Positions 45,233 to 56,115 of a DNA stretch of 64,000 bases are shown piece after piece (positions within the stretch are counted from its first letter, which is position 1; each line of letters starts with the position of its first letter). The DNA is taken from contig NC_092048.1 of NCBI RefSeq assembly GCF_003086295.3, positions 41,230,425 through 41,294,424 on the forward strand, in the 5' to 3' direction. A model generated the notes under the pieces. The model saw nothing but the letters and a program-made list of their open reading frames with translations. It did no database searches and was not told the DNA's origin. The position numbers and the translations under genes were made by a program. The DNA is from Arachis hypogaea. Taxonomy: Eukaryota > Streptophyta > Magnoliopsida > Fabales > Fabaceae.

Positions 45233-45950
45233 TTTTCTTGTTTAAGTTGTTGATGTTGCTTTCTTGAATATGGTAGTTGTAGGTTTTATTATTCTTGCAA
45301 TTTATGATGTTTTACTTTTATACCTTTCAAGTGTTTGATAAAATGTTTGGACTAGTTATGGAGTAGAATTTTCAACTCTTGGCTTAGGTTGGTAACTTGG
45401 GTGACTTTGAATTACTAATATTCAAGTTGATTGATAATTTAGATATTTTAATTAATTTTATTTTCATTGATGCTAATTTTTTGTTAATTCAATTAGTAAG
45501 GTGATTAGAATTTATGGATTAAGATTAATTAAGTCCGGTTGACTTTTCTCGTAGTTTAGAAGCTGACGAATTGAGTTTGCTCTTTGTAATTATCATGTTG
45601 TGGTTAGTGACAACCATCAATTCTTGCCAAGATCTTTTTCAATTAATTTTTTTAATTATCTTAGTTTAGTTGTCTTTGATATTTAATTATTGTTTCCTTC
45701 TTTAATTTCTTGTCATTTAACTTCTTGTTTATTGCAATTAAAATCCTCAATTTCTCATAGTCAGTAATTCAGCGATCAATTGTAATTTCTAGAGAGAATG
45801 AGCCGGAGTTTAAAACTTCCGATAATTAATTTAAATTGTGACAATTTTTTAAACTTTAATAGATTTATTTGTCGATTTAGAATTATGCTACAATAAAATT
45901 CGAATTTTATAACTTGTGAATTTTTAAATGGTGTTTAGCCCGCGTCAACA
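45233..45950 (+). repeat. LTR 3'-end remnant, Athila-like
   Basis: A T-rich stretch followed by 'tctagagagaatgagccgg' and ending 'tttagcccgcgtca' resembles the R/U5 end of Athila-type LTRs, which lies just before a tRNA-Asp primer site. Here the primer site is missing, so only the LTR end survives. Identification from memory of the phrase. Confidence 0.45.
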
Positions 45951-47623
45951 CATTGAATTAATTTTGAAGCAAATCAATTTGATCCAATAAAATTTGTTTA
46001 CATATTTATTAATTAAACTAAATTTAAATTTTGAAATCGAAGCGGTAATATTATAATCTAATAAAATTAGATATTCAACTAAAATTAAATCAAATATTAT
46101 AAAAAAAATTTTACGTATGAAAAAATTTTTTAAAAAATATTTTATTTATTTTTTGATAATTAATATCAATTTTATTCAATTTAAGAATTAAGCAATTTAA
46201 TTATTCGATGAATGAGTTATTTCAATCATAAATACGAACATATTTTTTATATTAAAATTTTTTAAATAACTTTTATTGTTGTTTAGCTTTATTCTTTTTC
46301 TTTTTCCTGATATTTCAATATTTTTTTTTGTTGAATTTATCAGTGAAACAAGTCAAAATAAATTTATGGGCTAATCTCTTTCAAAAAATCACTCTTTTTA
46401 GGCGAATTAAAACACCAATCATTCCAAATACTAAGAAAAAAAAAATCTACATAAATCTATTTACTTATATTTCAAGTTGCCTATTATTTCAACATTATTG
46501 GAGATTCAATTAATGTATTATAAAATTATTATAGACTAATATAAATCTATGATAACAGATCAAAGTAACACCATATCTTCATTTTAAAAGAGATATCATA
46601 GAATTCGCCACTAATATATATATATATATATATATAAAAGAAAAATATTATAGTATTAATAGAATTTATTATTTTTTATCAGCTAATAATATTTAAAAAT
46701 ATAAATTAAAGTATGTTATTAAATTGTCAAATTAATAAAATTGGCTTAATAACAAAAAATATTGACTAAAAATAACAAATTCAATTGATCTTGAATTTTT
46801 TTCTAAATAAAATTCTACATTTCTTTGTTGATATTATTGTTTTCTCCATAGTTAAAATAAAGTTAAACCTTGAGACGGTGATTAAAAAGACCGAACATAT
46901 CATACATAAAAACACTAAAAATACTTAGGTGTTTGAGAATTAATTAAAGTGAAATAATTAACTAAAATTCATTTGGACATAAAATACAATTATTTGGGTA
47001 TTTAAAAATCTAACACCTTTTCTCCTTTTTATTATTATTTGTTAGGATAAGGATATTAAACGAAATGTAAATGAATAGCTTTGTTAGCTTGGAGTCGGGT
47101 AATGATTTGCTCCAGTAATTTTCTTTCCTAAAGAGTGAATTAACGGGTCAATCAGATGGATTACGTCAAATAAATAATACTCAAAATGATTCCTAAAAAT
47201 TTAATTTGTATTATGTTTTAAACTAATCTCTAAAATTTAATTAATCCAATATAGACCCCCTAAATTTCAATTCATGATATGACTCGCATCAACTCTTGGA
47301 TTTATCTCTATTGACAGCGAGTTGAATTGATAAGTTGTCATAGTATACAAATGAAAACAACATCATTTTATGATTTTGTAAATTAGAAAAAGAAATGAAT
47401 TCATATCAAATTCATAACGAGTTAAATTCGTTCCATGCAGCCTGCCATTAACTAGAATTTAACGTCCTAACTAGTTCTGTCACTAACAAATCAAAATTGT
47501 ATTAACTAGAATTTTAAAAATAATTTTTAAGACATCATATAAGTTTCAAAGCCATTTTAAAGATGAAAAAATATAAAGTAATTTTATGTTTTTACTCCCA
47601 GCTATATATATATATATATATAT
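45951..47623. other. AT-rich DNA, no gene
   Basis: Contains (TA)n runs at about 46614-46634 and 47603-47622. A 61-codon plus frame at 46328 is Lys/Ile-rich and not convincing. The second TA run lies where the LINE ends and may be its simple-repeat tail. Confidence 0.5.
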
Positions 47624-47851
47624 TTGGTATTATAACAGGCTGGAGAACGCCCAAAGAAAATTACGTACAAACTAGGCGGGGTAACAACTAACAAGGCCCC
47701 TTGTTCATCATCAGCAAATAAATGAATGATCTTTCTGGCCACTGATGAGATTTATAACTGTCTAAGAGTCACATTCAAGCACTAATCTTCTAATTTTCAT
47801 AGTCCAAGCTAATTTAAGTTTATTGACTATCTCCCAAAGTTCAGCCCTATG
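47624..47851 (-). mobile_element. LINE 3' end: RNase H C-terminus and tail
   Basis: Minus strand from 47851 reads HRAELWEIVNKLKLAW, then RRLVLECDS, matching the second half of the RNase H domain of plant L1-type LINEs (AELW..., LE.DS). A stop replaces the residue after LECDS. The coding part passes into a tail ending at a TA run. It is separated from its first half (52039-51918) by a CACTA insertion. Confidence 0.8.
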
Positions 47852-48159
47852 CACTATAAAATTTTTATTTGTTTGTGGAAGTTTTTTAGTAAAAGTTATT
47901 AGAACTTCCACAATCTATTTTATTTGTAACCATTTTAAATATTTAAGAAAAAATCCCACGGTTTGTTTTTAACCCAATAAATTATAAAAAACCCAACTCA
48001 AACAAATACTTACCAAACCCATACCAAAAAATAAAAAAAATAAAGGAGTTATTTGAGAGAGAACGAGGATCTGAAACCCTAAAATCTGGATTTTATCGCC
48101 ACCGCCATTCATCTCTTTGCCGCCGTTGCCGCCAAATCTCCTCCGTCAACGCGTCACCC

Positions 48160-48635
48160 GTTGGAGTTATGAATGGAGGACGAGGTGATCGTGGAGCTTC
48201 TCAATTCGTGGAACTCTCGCCTCTCGGGATAGTATTTCAGGGACGATTCCATTCAAATAATTGAGGTAATGCTTCGATATTCCATTTCTGCGTCGTCTTC
48301 CACGGCGGCTTCTTTCGCTAGTTCTGATTTTGCTCCGACAACTTGAAGCACTCAGAGCGCGGTTTCTTCTTGAACTCGATGGCACTGGCTGAGGAGATCT
48401 TAAAGGTGAGTGAGATGGAGTCTCTAGAAGCTTCAATTGAAGCTGCGTTCAAAGCTATCAGATCTCGTGGAACTAATTCTTATGTCGTTCCAAGTCATTA
48501 CGGTGAGAATTTGTTCTTATTTAGTACGAGACTTAAATTTTGTGGTTTTTAATTATGTGAATTGTATATGACACATTCTGTATTATAGGAATTGACTGGT
48601 TTGAGTACAAGAGACAACCAAAGAAAGCAGACTAA
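48160..48635 (+). pseudogene. Captured exons of an unidentified gene
   Basis: A GC-rich leader at 48050-48175, an ATG in 'tgaATGGAGGACGAGG' (MEDEVIVELLNSWNSRLSG), then an exon reading MALAEEILKVSEMESLEASI and on to SHY before a possible donor (ggtgag), and a further exon after 'tatag' reading GIDWFEYKRQPKKAD and a stop. Base composition and splice-like edges look like a real gene, but I cannot name the family. Confidence 0.4.
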
Positions 48636-48816
48636 GTGAATGTGGAAGGGCCTAGCTTCGATCTAATCCCAAATTGGATATAATTTGGAAGAAAGACTTA
48701 AGAAGGTTACAATTTTTAATATCCTTACTTTATGCCGTAGAGTTATCTATTTGGTTAAATTATGTAGTGTGATTTGATATCCTTCTAAGCATTAATAAGC
48801 ATCAGTTTCTTTTCAG

Positions 48817-49400
48817 TGGAAGACTTGAAGGCCAATACAGAATATAATGGCTATACTGTGGCGTCAAATGTCATTCAATGGTTTTGGGAGGTGGTTAAAA
48901 CTTTTAACAAGGAAGACATGGCAAGATTTCTGCAATTTGTGACTGGAACATCAAAAGTGATTTACTGTGAACATTGTTAATTTTCATACTCTACTCTTAT
49001 TTTGTTTGTAAAAGTATGGTGTAAATGGTTGTGCTGTTGTAGTTGTGTGTTTTGTTTTTTGTTGGCATAGACTTATAGTTGTAAGCTTGTTGGTAATCAG
49101 GTTCCTTTGGAAGGTTTTAAGGCCTTGCAAGGCATCTCTGGTCCTCAGAGGTTTCAGATTCACAAGGCATATGGAGCTCCGGATTGATTGCCGTCGGCTC
49201 ATACATGGTGAGTTTTGTATGCAGTTTTCTTTTTCATATGCTACAAATCAGATGGCCATCCCATCCTAATTTCTTTTTCCCTTTTCCCAATTACTTTTTA
49301 CAGCTTCAATCAACTAGACCTTCCTAAGTACCTCTAAAGAACAGCTTCAAGAACGGTTGTTACTAGCCATTCATGAGGCCAGTGAAGGCTTTGGTTTTGG
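48817..49400 (+). pseudogene. Captured UPL-type HECT E3 ligase exons
   Basis: Three exons with splice edges. Exon 1 (48817-48956) reads EDLKANTEYNGYTVASNVIQ, then WFWEVVKTFNKEDMARFLQF and VTGTSK. Exon 2 (49101-49207) reads VPLEGFKALQGISGPQRFQI and HKAYGAPD, then a TGA at 49185-49187 where CGA would be usual. Exon 3 (from about 49305) reads FNQLDLP and loses frame by one extra base, then continues in another phase through the end of the domain. This is the C lobe of the HECT domain as in Arabidopsis UPL1/UPL2, including the HTCFN region where the catalytic Cys lies; the exon junction is exactly there. It is a non-functional fragment. Confidence 0.8.
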
Positions 49401-49867
49401 TTTGACTTCTATCCTTCTCCCATATCTTTACAAAGTAGTTCTACCATTATGTCTTCAACCTGTCATGTGGAGGTATTGTTTTCATTTCTTCGAAAATTTT
49501 TATTTTTTTTAATCTTTCTCTCTCTTAAAAATGAGTCAGTTACGAAGAGTTCCCTATTTTTCAGATGATGATGAATGTGACTCGGCTGGCAGTTATTTAT
49601 TTTTGTTGAGGACAGGCAGCATCAAATGAGGAAATTTATGATGCTGTGTTGATGTGTTCATTATCAGATCAATTTTGTATATATGATGCTGTGTTGAGGA
49701 CAGGCATTTGGTGTTGTAGAGTCATTATCATATCGATTTTGTATTCATTTTGATGTGGTAAGTATTTTTCTTACTGAGCAACATATTGCTGTGTGTGAAT
49801 ATCAATAAATACATATCTTATTGAGGATGTTTAAAGAGGAATTTATGCTCTATATGTTTAATTGCAT

Positions 49868-49993
49868 AATATCTCTCTCTCTGTGAACGATCTTCTCGCA
49901 TGCTGTGGCTTTTTGTGTGGATCTGGTTGTGATGGAGGGTATCCCCTAAATGCATCGCGATACCTAGTCAGCCATGGTGTTGTCACTGAAGAG
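49868..49993 (+). pseudogene. Captured cathepsin B-like cysteine protease exon
   Basis: Reads [20 protein letters not shown], then [20 protein letters not shown] and EE before a donor (gtaata). This is the segment between the active-site Cys and His of plant cathepsin B-like proteases (papain family), recognisable by 'LLACCG..CG.GCDGGYP..AW.Y'. The usual AW is AS here. Neither catalytic residue is included. A fragment only. Confidence 0.75.
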
Positions 49994-50584
49994 GTAATAA
50001 ATCATCAGTTTTGCCTAGACAGAATCCCACTGTGTGCAAAATCATTAAACATGGCTATTTCTTGGAGATCATAGATTTGTAGTTCTGCCATATAATTGAA
50101 TTCTGCCTATTCTTATACAGACCTATGTAGCAGGAGATAGATTTGTTCTAATCCTGGTCTTTTTTGGTTCTAAACCAACTGGTCAAGGAGCACCCGACTA
50201 TGGCACTCGGAGTATGCTTGCACCCTTTAAGTTTCTGGTTTCTCTTTCTTCCAATATTCTTTGTTTTGGTGTATATGTTCACATGAACCTACATCAAGTT
50301 TATGATATGGAGAAGCATCATTGCATTGTCTCGTTTCATTGAAATTTGAGATTGTGTCTGTATATAAAGCATCACCATGGACTCGATTTGCTGGTTGAAG
50401 CATCATATTGTGATTATTATCAATGGTTGTAAAACAACCTTATTTCATATTCTTATGATTTGTATTGACATATAGATCATCAAAACTCTCAATTAACTCT
50501 AATACAAACGATTTGAAAAGGAAAAAAAGGCTCCCTTTAAGATAATCGTTACATAAGAATACATTTCTTCTCATCTGCTCTTAG

Positions 50585-51401
50585 GTTGGGACTATTCTCT
50601 GGATTGAGGATGCAAAAGCTGCAATCAATGCTGAAGCAAAATTTCTGATGAGTCCAGCAATTGTTAAGGTTTAAATTTTGAGATCTTAGTAGTATATTAG
50701 GATGTCAGATAACAACTGCTAGTGCTTGGTCACAATGTTTTGTTATTTCTTTCATTTTCTTTTTCTTTTTCCTTATTTCTTTTTTTTTTGGGCGCTCCAA
50801 TCAATTACCAGGATGTTATGTATTACATTCAGAATGGTAAAGTTTTATACATTCCTGGCACAATGACTTCAACTGAAGTAAGGCTCAATTTAGAGATTCT
50901 ATTAACATGAATGCTTGCTTCCTTAACGTCCACAATTTGTGCATCTTTTTTAGCATTCGTTTGATCTTCATTTATTATTCTTAATACAGATATTGTCTGC
51001 ATGTGAAGCAGGAGCTAAAATTGTCAAGGTTGGCCTTCTAATGTTCTGTTTAGTTTACCATGTTGAAGAATATTCAAATAATAAAATATAGATAAGAGTG
51101 TGTATGCAGACTTGTTGCATGGAGGAGTATACACTTTTGGTTTTTCTTGCGTTGCATTTTTTCATCTGTTTTCGGCTCATATGAGGGATGCACTAATCTC
51201 CTGATCCCGGTTCTAATTTTTTTTAGATCTGTGCTGATAATTTTCATTTTACATTCTTGTTCTTCTATTAATACAAGTAATATAAAGAATCAATTAATAT
51301 ATATTTATCCAGTTTCTGCACTTGGAGGATTTCAGTCCATATCAGCAATCAAGAAGCCTTTTCCTCATGTCTCTCTGGTTGCTTCTCAGGGGATAAATAT
51401 A
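50585..51401 (+). pseudogene. Captured KDPG/KHG aldolase-like exons
   Basis: Four exons in order with introns: 50585-50669 (GTILWIEDAKAAINAEAKFL, then MSPAIVK), 50812-50877 (DVMYYIQNGKVLYIPGTMTS, then TE), 50990-51028 (ILSACEAGAKIVK) and about 51303-51401 (YPVSALGGFQSISAIKKPFP, then HVSLVASQGINI). This is the barrel of plant KHG/KDPG aldolase-like proteins (2-keto-3-deoxy-6-phosphogluconate aldolase family); the Schiff-base Lys is expected in the 'KIVK.YP' region. Splice sites (ag/gt) bound the first three exons. The frame is open throughout, so capture may be recent, but the N-terminal exons are missing. Confidence 0.75.
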
Positions 51402-51917
51402 GGTAGTTTTTATAGTTTAGTGTTGATCATTCTCATGAATATTTATAGTTTTTATAGGGGATAAATTTTGTTTAAATATGTAATATTTTAATTTCCTTCT
51501 AAATTTTTAATGTGTCTTATTTAAAGATTTCTTTTAAATGATAATTGTTTAGTAGTATAATAATGTAATTCTAGTATTCATATTAATTGTTTAAGAATAA
51601 TATTGACATCATTGTGGAGGTTGAAACCCCACATGAATGTGTGTTTTTTTTTTAATTAGAAATTCTTTTTATAGGGGCTCTAAACCGCCACAATAATTAA
51701 CCAAGAATTGCCACAAAACGCTAGCATAGAACCCCTGCAAAAAGGATAGAAAACTGCCACTGAATGGAATTGTGGGGGTTGTGAAAAATTGCCATAAAGG
51801 AGCTCGTGGCACCTCCAATTTTGGAAGTTTTTGAAACTGTCACGATCCTTTTTGTGGGGGTTTAAAACCACCACAAACAGAAAAAAACCACCACAAATGA
51901 GCAAAATCCTTGTAGTG

Positions 51918-52039
51918 ATAAGCTGTGCACCATCCAATAGCGTAAGAAAAACCTCCAATCCAATTTCCTCTACAATTCTTTAAAAGACCGCTGCATCCCC
52001 CTTCATAATGGTTCACTCCATAGACCTGTCAATGTTCAA
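51918..52039 (-). mobile_element. LINE piece: RNase H N-terminal part
   Basis: On the minus strand one frame reads GCSGLLKNCRGNWIGGFSYA, then IGWCTA, matching the 'G.GG..R...G.W..GF...IG' start of the LINE RNase H domain. The CACTA element lies on one side and the solo LTR on the other, and each junction falls inside this domain. Frameshifts are present. Confidence 0.75.
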
Positions 52040-55000
52040 TGTAAAGACAACCTAGTTTTTGGGTACACGCGATCTTTTCTGAAGATAAGGAGATTTTCGA
52101 AAAATCAGTGAAAGGAACACCTTGTTGTATCATCAAGCATCTCAATCCTTATTATCACTATGTTATCTCTAAGCCAGAACTTCTTCTGAGACAAGCTCGA
52201 CGACACAGTCACGAAGAACTTAGTTCTTGAGCCGTATCGGTTAGGAGATTTTGATTCTAATTTCCATAATTAATCTCAGTTTGACGAGCCGAAATCGATT
52301 CATGAGAGAAGAAAGATAATAATATATTATTATCATTATATTAGTATTAGATTTGTTTGAATAATATTATAATATTACCTGACTTGTTTTAGTTAAGAAC
52401 AGGAGATCGGTTTGACCGAGTTCACAGTCTACTGGTGCAGATTAACACCAGCACTCTTTGATAAGTTTAGCAATGCTAATGCCTCATCATAAATATTCTA
52501 TTCTCATATTAAATATGTTACTAGTGTTATTTATACTAATAGCTCAGAAAATAATTTATAAATGTGGTTTTACGTGTGTTCCGATACATCTAGTTTTAGT
52601 AGTTAACTAGTTATACACTGGAGATATTTTAATATTATTTTAAACCACCTCCAAACCAAACAATCACAGTCCTCCTCTACCACCCCAAGACCCCAAGGCT
52701 GGATCATTTGCTCCTTGTGGCCGAAAATAGCAAGAGAGAAAAAGAGAGAAAAGTTCTTAGTTCCAAATCTTCAAAGCTTGATTTCTTCTGAACTAAAACT
52801 CAAATCAAAATTTCAATTACACCAAAATGACTCTTTCTTCTTTCTCTTTACAATCATATGACTAATCAAGGCTGAAATCAAGATAAGTTGGCTTTCCTTC
52901 TCCCTTTTGCTTTGGTTTCACGGAAACATGCATGAACATGTGTTTTATTGATGTTTTTCCTTAGGAATCATGCTTAGCTTGACTTGAGGGCCAAGAAACT
53001 TCAATTTCCAGCAAGGGTAAGGTGAGGAATCTCATCCTTACATTCATATGACGGTTCGGTCAGTTAAGGGTTTTTGTATTTAAAGTTGTTATTGATGTTA
53101 TTTAAGAGGAAAAAGTGCTTAAAGAACACCTAGAAGCATAACAGAATTTGAGGTAGCAAATCAAGGTAGGGTTTGGTGAAATTAATCTTGATTAATTGTA
53201 TTTGAGTTGTATGATTATGATATGGTTTGTCTATACTTGAAATTGATGGTTTATATGAGTGATTCTTGTTGAAATTTTGGTGAAAATTTGATGAAATTTG
53301 ATGATATTCAACTTTGAATTTGTGTTCTTCATGGCTGCTGAAAACCGAAACCCTAATCCTTAAATTGGGGTTGATTTTGTATTAAAATAAAGTGGAAAAT
53401 ATGGGGCTTTAGTGGCTGCCAATTTATTATGAATTATGGTAAAAATCGGTTATAGAAAATATTGAAAAACGGGTGAAAACAGTGAAAGAATCTGAATAAT
53501 TTACGAAGAACATGAAGAACACTTTGAGTATGATGAAGAACAAGAAGAACAACTTTTTTATCTTAAAAAGGGCAAGGAAGTAATTATTTTGGTGTTTAAG
53601 GGGTTAATATATAAATATTAAAAGTTAGGGTGGTTAAAGTAAAAATATTAAAAGTTACGGGAAGTAAAAAGTGAATTTATAAAGTTAAAGGTAAAAGTAA
53701 GGTAATTTTCGAAAATTCAATAATAAAATAATAAAAATAATAAAATATTAAATAATATTATTTAATTAAAAATAATATTTTATTTAAAATAATAAAATAA
53801 GGTAGAAAAAGAAATTTTTTCGAAAAGCCTTAGAAATACAACTTTAAGTTTAGAATCTCATGATTACCTTCATAAAACAATTAGGTAGTGGTAATAACAT
53901 ATTAGTGAGGCAAAAATAAAAGAAAGGTAAAATATTGAAGAAAAGAAAAAAAATCGAAGAAAAAGTCGGTAAAGCTTTAAAGGCAAAGATAAATGACGAT
54001 TACTGAAACGATCTAGGAGCAACATAGTTAGTACTTGAATTGCGATTAGGGTTAGGTATTATATGAAAGGTCATACTGGTTTAGCATAGACTGAATGAAC
54101 CTATGCTTGGAACATGCTGACTATTCATACTGAAATTGACATAAGCTATATATACACACGTTAAAAAGATAGCAAGTGTAAAATAAAGAGGCAAAGAGAA
54201 AAAAGGAAAAAGAGAATGAAAATAAAGAGTTGAGCCTTGTGATATGATCATCTATTGTATGTTCATCTGCTGCGTGGTGGGGGCAGTCAGATAGATGGTG
54301 GTGCGACCACCGAGAATACTTTTTTGGAATACCTAGCTATAATGCTATGCTGTAAGACAAATGTTGCTTACAGAAGTATCGAGATCAATGTACTCCTGTA
54401 AGACAAAGGGTGCTTACAGTGAGTATGTTCGGCATATATAGGCTAACAAGTACTATCCTGCAAGACAAAGGTTGCTTGCTGGGTAACATCGAGAGCGGGT
54501 TAGTAACCAACAGATGAGCTCATTACTTGCACTAGGTCCAGACATACATCATTCTTGTGTGCGCACCATTCTCTGTTGTATATTCTCTGAGTTGTGCTTT
54601 ACTTCTTGTATTTCTCTATTTGTAATTTATTTTCTATTTTCTTTGTTTCTCTGTTTATCTGCTTTCTTTGCTTTTCTCTATCTTTTGTAAAGTATGTTAC
54701 TGTCTGAAAAGCATGACGGAGCCAATTAACATGACTAATTTTCCTGACTCTACTAAGAACTCCCAAGTTTTTATCCCTTTTCTCCCTTCTCCCTTCAGAT
54801 GGAAGCAGGAGTACCCTTCTGTAGTCTGCTGATGATCGTTCTGCAAAGAGAATTTCGCTCTAGGTAGTCTTTTGAGTCTAGGGTGACTCCGTTATCTGTT
54901 TATATGTATATACCAGGAGACCAGCCGACATCACACCCCATTTATCTACAAACTTTAGCCTAAATCCTCTATACAATGTTGCTGTTATGTGGCCACTCAA

Positions 55001-55583
55001 TGAAGTAATAGAGAGATGCTCTTTGACGATGTATGATCGTCCAGAAGAGTAGTAGATGATCTTTTGCCTTTTGATGACTTTCCACCTGACTCGAGTTTTA
55101 AAGACCTAGACGTACTTACCCTCGCTTTGTAGATTAGAGGGATTAGGTGAGTATAGAGTCTAGGTTAGCCTGGGCTCCAGCTTAAGGACTTCTTGAACAA
55201 GTCAGGGCCTGGGGTATTGTATGTATATATATGTATATAGTTATTATCTAGCTATATCTAGGGGTGTTTTAACTCAGATCTATAATCTATACTCTAATAA
55301 AGGCTGGATCACTGAATGTTGTTAACTGCTTGAGATGTATATATGTGTGGTTGTTATATAACTGTTTTACATGTTATTATTTGTTAATTGGTTATGAAAG
55401 ATTCTATTTATCAATCTGGGCATTAGGTCAAACGTTTTCAAAAAAAAAATTACCTCGTAAAATAGCAACGTTTTAACAACGAATCAGGCTTATATAATAA
55501 ATACTAGCTAAAGTTAAGGAAAGCAAATTGGCAGTGTTCAGTTTCTAGTATGATCATGACATACCAGAAATTAGGTCGTTACA
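52040..55583 (+). mobile_element. Solo LTR of a Ty3/gypsy element (3.5 kb)
   Basis: Starts tgtaaagacaacc and ends ggtcgttaca, flanked by perfect 5-bp duplications ttcaa (52035-52039 and 55584-55588). There is no interior and no second LTR, as left by recombination between two LTRs. The layout resembles that of the LTR at 19548-25419 (an AT-rich first part, a hairpin region, then 'tctactaagaactccc' near the end), so it is a related but distinct family. Frames inside are all short. Confidence 0.9.
54296..54485. repeat. Hairpin array in the solo LTR
   Basis: Three units share loop acaaaggttg (or near) between arms ctgtaag/cttacag (54350-54373), ctgtaag/cttacag extended by tactc/gagta (54391-54425), and gcaag/cttgc (54460-54479). 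A ggtggt/accacc hairpin lies at about 54296-54311. The third unit changes T-A to C-G on both arms. Confidence 0.8.
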
Positions 55584-56115
55584 TTCAAGGTTGTCTATCC
55601 CGGTGTGGTGGGTTCCATCTAACTAAGATCTCCTCTCTTCGCACTTGGCTTGTAGTGATTCCTTTCTTCTTCCTGAATGCTTTGGTGGATTCTTCAACCT
55701 TCTTGCGGCCGTTTGTAATTCGTGTTGTGGAGCTCTCTATTCCTACAACCCCATATCTTCTAGCACGCAGTGAGAAACACATCATCTAATTCTTCTCCTG
55801 ATCCATCCTTAGCTGGTGAGTAAGATTTAGTTCAATCCATTGCTTAAAGTTCATTCCAAAGAATTGTTGTATCTTTTCTGGTTTGATTAGGCTTACCCAT
55901 ATTCTTGATACCTTAGAACAGTTTCTCAATGCATGTATGATGTCTTCTTCATGTTCTTCGCAGACTTGGTAGATTTCTCTTCCTCTAAAGATGCGTGCTT
56001 TCCTTTTATTGGTAAGAATTCTCTCATGAAGGACCTGCCACATGAATGTTTTTATTTTTGGGGACCTTCCCATTTCCATATGGTAGTCCAAGTGCTCTTT
56101 TAGGATTTTGACCAA
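55584..56115 (-). pseudogene. LINE: zf-RVT domain and lead to RNase H
   Basis: Minus strand 56115-55786 reads MGRSPKIKTFMWQVLHERIL, then a C..CEEHEEDIIHAL..C pattern and IWVSL, the zinc-binding zf-RVT domain found after the reverse transcriptase in plant L1-type LINEs. A second frame (55785-55585) reads REEILVRWNPP, the usual start of the RNase H domain. The solo LTR then interrupts it. One stop lies between the two frames. Confidence 0.85.

Larger units (their letters stand above)
47852..51917. mobile_element. CACTA-type element carrying several host gene fragments
   Basis: The right end is ccttgtagtg (inverted cactacaagg); the left end at 47852 is cactataaaattttt. Subterminal copies of 'accgccacaa / accaccacaa' and 'gtgggggtt' fill 51600-51915. 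The flanks atg and ata allow a 3-bp target duplication with one mismatch, and removing the element rejoins the LINE RNase H domain, which independently fixes both ends. No transposase is present. Plus-strand exons from at least three unrelated host genes are lined up inside, with introns and splice sites, so this is a gene-capturing, non-autonomous CACTA. Each exon group keeps its own reading phase and order, but none is complete. Confidence 0.85.

Noticed and set aside
39511..47600. Possible centromeric or organellar DNA because of the extreme AT content
   Set aside because: No satellite period and no plastid or mitochondrial gene is visible; diverged repeats and an LTR remnant are enough to explain it as decayed intergenic DNA.
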